From NCBI RefSeq assembly GCF_019752415.1, contig NZ_JAIEME010000034.1, positions 1 through 59,781 of the forward strand: 59,781 nt of DNA. Reading direction: 5' to 3'. The notes under the pieces are model-generated. The model saw only the letters and a list, made by a program, of their open reading frames with translations. It searched no databases and was not told the origin of the DNA. Numbering within the stretch: position 1 is the stretch's first letter; every line of letters begins with the position of its first letter. The stretch comes from Nitrosomonas sp. GTDB lineage: Bacteria; Pseudomonadota; Gammaproteobacteria; Burkholderiales; Nitrosomonadaceae. Shown in pieces: positions 55,125 to 59,781 of this stretch. The position numbers and the translations under genes were made by a program.

Positions 55125-56165
55125 ATGCTCTACACATTCCTTCGCCCGCTACTTTTTAAACTGGACCCTGAATCCGCTCATCGCATTACTTTCAGTGCTA
55201 TCGAACAAGCCAGAAAGCTTGGATTACTAAAAAACACAGCTATTGCCTGTCAGCCGCGTAACGTCATGGGATTGGATTTTCCCAATCCAGTCGGACTTGC
55301 TGCGGGGTTGGATAAGAATGGCGAACATTTGGATGCGCTTGCTGCGTTGGGATTTGGCTTTCTTGAAATCGGCACAGTGACGCCACGGCCTCAACCAGGT
55401 AATCCGCCCCCAAGAATTTTCCGGGTTCCCGAAGCAAATGCTGTGATCAATCGGTTGGGTTTTAATAATCATGGCGTCGATCAATTAATAGAAAACATAC
55501 AAAATTCTGATTATAAAGGTATATTGGGAATTAACATCGGCAAGAATTTCGATACCCCGCTTGAGCAGGCAGTGAATGATTACCGGATTGGTCTACAAAA
55601 AGTATATCGCTATGCCAGTTATGTCACCGTCAATATTTCATCGCCGAACACACAGAATTTGCGGCAATTACAAGCTGCCAATGCACTGGATCATTTGTTA
55701 AGCGAACTAAAATACGAGCAAATGAAACTCGCACAAAGTCATGGCAAATACGCGCCGATGGTGGTAAAAATTGCTCCTGATCTTGAGGTGACAGAAATTG
55801 AATCAATTGCTGCGCTACTGATGAAGCATCAAATAGATGGTGTGATTGCAACCAATACGACGATATCACGGACTAGTATTGAGCACTTGCCGGTGGCACA
55901 GGAAAGCGGCGGTTTGAGCGGTGCTCCGCTGACGCAACGTGCCACCGCGATTGTTCATCAACTGCATCACCTGCTGCAAGGCAGCATACCGATTATCGGT
56001 GTCGGCGGGATTATGTCGGCAGACGATGCACAGGATAAGCTGGAAGCCGGCGCAAGCTTGATACAATTGTATACCGGTCTGATTTATCAGGGCCCTGATT
56101 TGGTCAAAGAAATTGCACGGGCTGTTTGCGCTGATAAAGCTAAACAGAGTGATTCATTAGCGTAA
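55125..56165 (+). CDS. pyrD: Dihydroorotate dehydrogenase, class 2 (quinone-linked)
   Basis: 346 residues from ATG 55125, with AGGAT upstream. An N-terminal membrane-associated helix pair ([20 protein letters not shown]) marks class 2. FMN contacts include [59 protein letters not shown], and the phosphate loop [13 protein letters not shown]. It oxidises dihydroorotate to orotate in pyrimidine synthesis, passing electrons to quinone. Separated from bpt by 39 bases and from rnfB by two. Confidence 0.97.
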   Translation: MLYTFLRPLLFKLDPESAHRITFSAIEQARKLGLLKNTAIACQPRNVMGLDFPNPVGLAAGLDKNGEHLDALAALGFGFLEIGTVTPRPQPGNPPPRIFRVPEANAVINRLGFNNHGVDQLIENIQNSDYKGILGINIGKNFDTPLEQAVNDYRIGLQKVYRYASYVTVNISSPNTQNLRQLQAANALDHLLSELKYEQMKLAQSHGKYAPMVVKIAPDLEVTEIESIAALLMKHQIDGVIATNTTISRTSIEHLPVAQESGGLSGAPLTQRATAIVHQLHHLLQGSIPIIGVGGIMSADDAQDKLEAGASLIQLYTGLIYQGPDLVKEIARAVCADKAKQSDSLA

Positions 56166-56167
56166 GA

Positions 56168-56851
56168 ATGAATCAGCAACTCATAGAAAAAATTGATGCC
56201 ATTTTGCCGCAAACTCAATGTGGAAAATGTGGCTTCCCAGGATGCAAACCCTATGCAGAAGCCATCGTGGCAGGCCGCGCCGATATCAATCAATGTCCGC
56301 CCGGAGATCAGGAAGGGATTCACAAATTGGCGGAATTATTGGGCGTACCCCCCAAGCCGCTGAACACCTCTTATGGTTTTCCCAAACCCAATGTAGTCGC
56401 CTGGATTGATGAGCGTATTTGTATCGGTTGTACGTTTTGCATCCAATCCTGTCCTGTCGATGCTATCGCCGGTGCCGCCAAACAAATGCACACAGTGATC
56501 GCCGCAGAATGTACCGGGTGTGAATTATGTATCGCGCCCTGCCCGATGGATTGTATTAGTCTGATTCCGGTAACCGAGAAAAGGAATGATGCATTCAGTT
56601 TGTCCGCCGATGCAGTTAGAAAACAGGCTGCGGATGCTGCACGCTCACGGTATCAATTCAGGTTGCAAAGACTAGCGCGAGAAAAACAAGCGAAGAAAAA
56701 ACCACTCCAACACAAAAATACCGTGCAGCCGGAAATAATCAGTGCAGCCGCGGAAGCGCGCAAACAGGCAATTGTTCAAGCTGCAATAAAGCGGGCAATA
56801 GCCGCACGATCCGAGGCTGTCCAAAATAATCTGGCCAATAAAATCACATGA
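56168..56851 (+). CDS. rnfB: RnfB-type electron-transport iron-sulfur protein
   Basis: 227 residues. An N-terminal RnfB-type cluster motif, [15 protein letters not shown], with more Cys in NQCPPGD, is followed by two ferredoxin clusters, [15 protein letters not shown] and [17 protein letters not shown]. The C-terminus is a basic Ala/Lys/Arg helix. Full Rnf complexes have six subunits; rnfA, C, D, G and E are absent here. A lone rnfB followed by nth is common in betaproteobacteria, where it likely acts as a soluble ferredoxin-like partner of unknown enzymes. It lacks the usual membrane anchor. Confidence 0.92.
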   Translation: MNQQLIEKIDAILPQTQCGKCGFPGCKPYAEAIVAGRADINQCPPGDQEGIHKLAELLGVPPKPLNTSYGFPKPNVVAWIDERICIGCTFCIQSCPVDAIAGAAKQMHTVIAAECTGCELCIAPCPMDCISLIPVTEKRNDAFSLSADAVRKQAADAARSRYQFRLQRLAREKQAKKKPLQHKNTVQPEIISAAAEARKQAIVQAAIKRAIAARSEAVQNNLANKIT

Positions 56852-57480
56852 ACTCAGCTAAACGTCATGAAATTTTTGCTTGCCTGAAATCAGCAAACCC
56901 GCATCCGACTACCGAACTGGAGTACTGCTCACCGTTTGAGCTGCTGATTGCTGTCATTCTTTCGGCGCAGGCCACCGACAAAAGCGTCAATCTGGCAACT
57001 CGGAAATTGTTCCCCAGGGCCAACACACCGGAAAAAATTCTTGCGTTGGGCGAAACAGGTTTGACCGAATTTATTAAAAGTATTGGATTATATAAAACTA
57101 AGGCAAAAAATATTCTGGCAACCTGCCAGTTACTCATGCAGCAACATCGTAGCGAAGTACCTCGCACGCGCGAGCAACTGGAGAAATTACCCGGTGTCGG
57201 GCGTAAAACTGCAAATGTAATTTTGAATACCGCTTTTGGTGAGCCGACTATCGCCGTGGATACTCATATTTTCCGGGTTGCTAATCGCACGGCTATTGCG
57301 CCCGGAAAAAATGTGCTGGAGGTAGAATTAAAACTACTTAAAGCAGTGCCCAAAGAATTCCGTCTGGATGCACACCATTGGCTGATTCTGCACGGCCGGT
57401 ACGTTTGTAAAGCCAGAAAGCCGGAATGTACCGTATGCACAATTAATCATTTATGCGAATTTAAAGACAAGAAAATTTAA
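56848..57480 (+). CDS. nth: Endonuclease III
   Basis: 210 residues. Helix-hairpin-helix [20 protein letters not shown] with the catalytic Lys, the catalytic Asp in [13 protein letters not shown], and the C-terminal 4Fe-4S motif C-x6-C-x2-C-x5-C ([10 protein letters not shown]...HLCEF). It excises oxidised pyrimidines and cuts abasic sites. It overlaps rnfB by four bases (ATGA). The usual length is 210-214. Confidence 0.97.
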   Translation: MNSAKRHEIFACLKSANPHPTTELEYCSPFELLIAVILSAQATDKSVNLATRKLFPRANTPEKILALGETGLTEFIKSIGLYKTKAKNILATCQLLMQQHRSEVPRTREQLEKLPGVGRKTANVILNTAFGEPTIAVDTHIFRVANRTAIAPGKNVLEVELKLLKAVPKEFRLDAHHWLILHGRYVCKARKPECTVCTINHLCEFKDKKI

Positions 57481-57494
57481 CCCCAAATCACGCT

Positions 57495-57932
57495 ATGTTT
57501 AAACCATCCAGAGAGCAGGCACGCCAATTATTTTTTGATACATGGCGCAAATACCGTCAGCGCGAAATATTATCCGGTATTGAAACGATTGTATTGGAAG
57601 TAATATTGCTACATCCGGAATACCAAAACATCCTGGATGATGCGGACCGGTATCTGGATAAGGATTATTCACCCGAGATGGGCGATACCAATCCATTCCT
57701 GCATATGATCATGCACGTAGCGATTAAAGAACAATTGTCTATTAATCAGCCGATTGGGATTTGCGAGCGATTTTCACACTTACAGAATATTACGGGAAGT
57801 GAGCACGTCGCCGCACACCAAGTAATGGAATGTTTAGCAGAAATGATGTGGCAAGCGCAACGCAATCAAACTGCGCCCGACGCTACCATCTACTTTGATT
57901 GTATTGACAAACAATTAAGTTCAAAAAACTAA
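57495..57932 (+). CDS. DUF1841 family protein
   Basis: 145 residues, beginning MFKPSREQARQLFFDTWRKY. DUF1841 blocks are complete: ETIVLEVILLHPEYQNILDD, YSPEMGDTNPFLHMIMHVAI and QLSINQPIGICERFSHLQNI, then AAHQVMECLAEMMWQAQRNQ. Cytoplasmic and helical; function unknown. The gene is last in the pyrD-rnfB-nth run, 14 bases after nth, and ends right at the terminator stem. Confidence 0.92.
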   Translation: MFKPSREQARQLFFDTWRKYRQREILSGIETIVLEVILLHPEYQNILDDADRYLDKDYSPEMGDTNPFLHMIMHVAIKEQLSINQPIGICERFSHLQNITGSEHVAAHQVMECLAEMMWQAQRNQTAPDATIYFDCIDKQLSSKN

Positions 57933-57980
57933 TAAGAGCGGGATAAAACCGACTTTCAGTCAGTGTCTATCCCGCTCTTA
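57933..57980. terminator. Bidirectional terminator behind DUF1841 and the cytochrome genes
   Basis: A perfect 13-base stem TAAGAGCGGGATA / TATCCCGCTCTTA encloses a 22-base loop that itself contains GACT-TTC-AGTC. The stem begins one base after the DUF1841 stop and is 27 bases beyond the convergent cytochrome stop. Confidence 0.85.
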
Positions 57981-58006
57981 ATTTTGGTACAAATAAATTA
58001 ATCTTT

Positions 58007-58336
58007 TTATTTGTTTGAATTCAGGCTGCCGGTTTGGCTTGAATAATAAAAAGCCAGATTCTCAATATCCGCTGCACTCAAACTTGCTGCCATTCCAGCC
58101 ATAATTGGATCTTTCCGGCTGCCGGATTTGTAATCTTGCAATGCTTTTGCCAAATAGGTTCTATACTGTCCACCAATCTTGGGGAAATTTGGAACAGGGC
58201 TATTTCCATCTGCACCATGGCATGAAGCACAAACTTCTGCTGCTTTACTTTTACCTGCTTCAATATCAGCAGCCACTACTTGACTGGAGAGTATCAAGGC
58301 CGCACCGCTTATTGCGGCAATTACATAGTTCTTCAT
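58007..58336 (-). CDS. Periplasmic monohaem cytochrome c (c553/c4-half type)
   Basis: 109 residues. Signal peptide cleaved after VVAA (about residue 23). Haem motif CASCH (EVCASCHGADGNS), axial Met in DPIMAGMAASLS, and terminal helix DIENLAFYYSSQT. This equals one half of a cytochrome c4, and is likely an electron carrier in the periplasm. Its upstream neighbour encodes a clearly related protein, so the pair arose by tandem duplication. The transcript ends at 57933-57980. Confidence 0.92.
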   Translation of the reverse strand: MKNYVIAAISGAALILSSQVVAADIEAGKSKAAEVCASCHGADGNSPVPNFPKIGGQYRTYLAKALQDYKSGSRKDPIMAGMAASLSAADIENLAFYYSSQTGSLNSNK

Positions 58337-58363
58337 AATTGATTCCTTGCGTTAATGACTTAA

Positions 58364-58690
58364 TTAATTTTTAGAGTAATATGCAGCAAAATCTTCTATA
58401 TCTTGTTGAGATAGTGTGTTAACCAAAGCTGTCATAGTAGGATGGCTACGTGTACCATTTTTGTATCCTTCCAGTGCTTTAACGATATAGTCTGCGTGCT
58501 GTCCGCCCAGTTTTGGAACATGATAAGCAGTAGGGAAAGCTGTCTTATAGCCCGGAATCCCGTGACAGCCTTCACACATTGAAAGCTTTTCCTTTGCTGC
58601 TACAGCATCTCCAGCCGATTGCGCTACCCCAGAAAATGCTAAAAGCATACTCAAGGCAAGTAATAAATTCATAACTGATTTTTGTTTCAT
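58364..58690 (-). CDS. Periplasmic monohaem cytochrome c, tandem paralogue
   Basis: 108 residues with a signal peptide (LLLALSMLLAFSGVAQSAG). Haem motif CEGCH (LSMCEGCHGIPG), axial Met in HPTMTALVNTLS, and terminal helix DIEDFAAYYSKN. It is paralogous to the downstream cytochrome: LGGQHADYIVKALEGYKNGT here against IGGQYRTYLAKALQDYKSGS there. Twenty-seven bases separate the two. Likely co-transcribed, perhaps partners of one oxidase or of cytochrome-based ammonia-oxidation electron flow (inferred). Confidence 0.92.
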   Translation of the reverse strand: MKQKSVMNLLLALSMLLAFSGVAQSAGDAVAAKEKLSMCEGCHGIPGYKTAFPTAYHVPKLGGQHADYIVKALEGYKNGTRSHPTMTALVNTLSQQDIEDFAAYYSKN

Positions 58691-58797
58691 ATAAGCCTCC
58701 CTCTCTCAAAAGTTGAACTTTAAACGATGCGTTCGATTTGGTCAATGAATAGTGTAAGCATGTCCATGTTGTTTATAAGGAAATGCTGTCATAAGTA

Positions 58798-59781
58798 CTA
58801 CGTTTTTGCGGCAGATTTTGATTCTAATTCTTCCCATTTAGCAAGGCAGTCTGCCAGTTCTTTTTCAATCGTAGCAAAGCGTGCTTGCAGTGCTGTTGCT
58901 TCGTCCGGATTATCACGATAAATAATTGGTTCATTCAAACGCAAAGTAATATTTGCTTGTTCTTGTTCCAAGCTATCAATTTTACCAGGTAATGCTTCAA
59001 GCTCACGCATTTCCTGATAACTAAGTTTTTTAGCGCGTGAAAACCCGGATGATTTAGGAATACTGGTTGGTGTAGTCTCTGACTGCTTCGATAATATTTT
59101 CTGCTGACCGATATTATCTTCAAAATTTTTTGCACGTATCCAATCTTCATAGCCACCAATATATTCACACAATTTTCCATTTCCTTCAAATGCAATTACT
59201 TGTGTGACGACATTATCTAGAAACTCACGATCGTGACTGACCAGAAATAACGTGCCGGTATAGTCCTGCAGCAAGGCTTCCAGCAGTTCAAGCGTTTCAA
59301 TATCCAGATCATTTGTGGGTTCATCTAATACTAAAACATTGGCAGGGCGTGTAAATAAACGAGCCAGCAACAACCGATTACGCTCGCCACCCGAAAGTGA
59401 TTTGACCGGAGAACGAGCGCGCTGTGGCGCGAACAGGAAATCTTCCAAATAGCTGATGACATGTTTGCGTTTCCCGTTAATCTCCACAAACTCGGAGCCC
59501 TGGCTGATGGTATCTGTCAGAATCATTTCTTCATCCAACTGTTCACGCATCTGGTCAAAATAAGCGACCGCTAGCTTGGTACCCTGTTGAATTTCACCGG
59601 CATCCGGTTGTAACTCACCGAGAATTAATTTTAATAAGGTAGATTTTCCAGCGCCATTGGGCCCTAATAGTCCTACACGATCCCCCCGCATAATGCGACA
59701 GGAAAAATCATTGATAATAATTTTATCGCCGTAACTTTTACTCACATGCTCCAGTTCGGCAACCAATTTACCTGAGCGTTC
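58798..59781 (-). CDS. uup: ABC-F ATPase Uup, C-terminal part (runs off window)
   Basis: The visible 327 residues begin within the linker before the second ABC domain: ERSGKLVAELEHVSKSYGDK. The second ABC domain is complete: Walker A GPNGAGKST, signature LSGGERNRLLLARL, Walker B NVLVLDEPTNDLDIETLELL and switch His in LFLVSHDREFLDNV. A coiled-coil Uup_CTD of about 80 residues ends the protein (LPGKIDSLEQEQANITLRLN). ABC-F proteins work on ribosomes; Uup also affects transposon excision and replication repair. The N-terminal half lies outside the window. Confidence 0.92.
   Translation of the reverse strand, partial: ERSGKLVAELEHVSKSYGDKIIINDFSCRIMRGDRVGLLGPNGAGKSTLLKLILGELQPDAGEIQQGTKLAVAYFDQMREQLDEEMILTDTISQGSEFVEINGKRKHVISYLEDFLFAPQRARSPVKSLSGGERNRLLLARLFTRPANVLVLDEPTNDLDIETLELLEALLQDYTGTLFLVSHDREFLDNVVTQVIAFEGNGKLCEYIGGYEDWIRAKNFEDNIGQQKILSKQSETTPTSIPKSSGFSRAKKLSYQEMRELEALPGKIDSLEQEQANITLRLNEPIIYRDNPDEATALQARFATIEKELADCLAKWEELESKSAAKT

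Noticed and set aside
56168..56851. A complete Rnf complex
   Set aside because: Only rnfB is present; neighbours are pyrD and nth, and no rnfA, C, D, G or E genes are seen.

Overview
The window looks like chromosomal DNA of a betaproteobacterium of the Nitrosomonas/Nitrosomonadaceae kind. This is inferred from the gene content and order: cysI-DUF934-cysH-cysD-cysN opposite cysB, three-gene pntAB, rnfB-nth, aat-bpt-pyrD, yciO-M50 protease-trpS-scpA-scpB, NnrS, several small c-type cytochromes and a TIGR04073 protein. No ammonia-oxidation gene lies inside the window, so the genus is a judgement, not a proof.

Layout. 1-9.1 kb is an accessory region next to a tRNA-Arg(CCT). It holds a phage-integrase scar, an HNH-type protein, an orphan BrnA antitoxin with a stump of its BrnT toxin, a secreted DUF1524 nuclease-like lipoprotein, a 1362-residue DUF4347/RTX protein, two small exported proteins, and copies of three miniature inverted-repeat element (MITE) families. 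9.2-15.5 kb is a type I restriction-modification operon (hsdR-hsdM-DUF559-hsdS) in which a G/C-rich palindromic element has landed five times, in frame at each place. 15.5-18 kb carries a sulfotransferase-like gene and selO, closed by a strong bidirectional terminator.

18-27.1 kb (minus strand) is a redox and signalling block: a receiver protein, a receiver-EAL protein, a 1182-residue flavoprotein that looks like a fusion of the two NfnAB subunits, an HPt protein, then the proton-translocating transhydrogenase pntA-pntA2-pntB. 27.1-34.4 kb is assimilatory sulfate reduction (ATP sulfurylase, APS reductase, DUF934, siroheme sulfite reductase), with divergent cysB across a 0.56-kb intergenic region containing three palindromes. 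cysK and a serine acetyltransferase gene follow at 37.7-39.6 kb. Together these genes take sulfate to cysteine.

40-45 kb mixes housekeeping genes (1-Cys peroxiredoxin, mtfA, a HAD hydrolase) with wreckage: a decayed TIR-plus-helical-repeat gene carrying another copy of the palindromic element, a truncated YefM/Phd-type antitoxin, and a G+C-rich DUF5677 gene that seems to be an insert. 45-59.8 kb is dense core genome: NnrS, PHP phosphatase, yciO, M50 protease, trpS, scpAB, suhB, an outer-membrane beta-barrel protein, aat, bpt, pyrD, rnfB, nth, DUF1841, two tandem monohaem cytochromes c, and the C-terminal part of an ABC-F protein (uup) cut by the window edge.

The observations most worth following are the palindromic element confined here to defence genes, the Nfn-like fusion flanked by phosphorelay parts and next to pntAB, the DUF4347/RTX protein directly behind a MITE, and the cysB-cysI palindromes.
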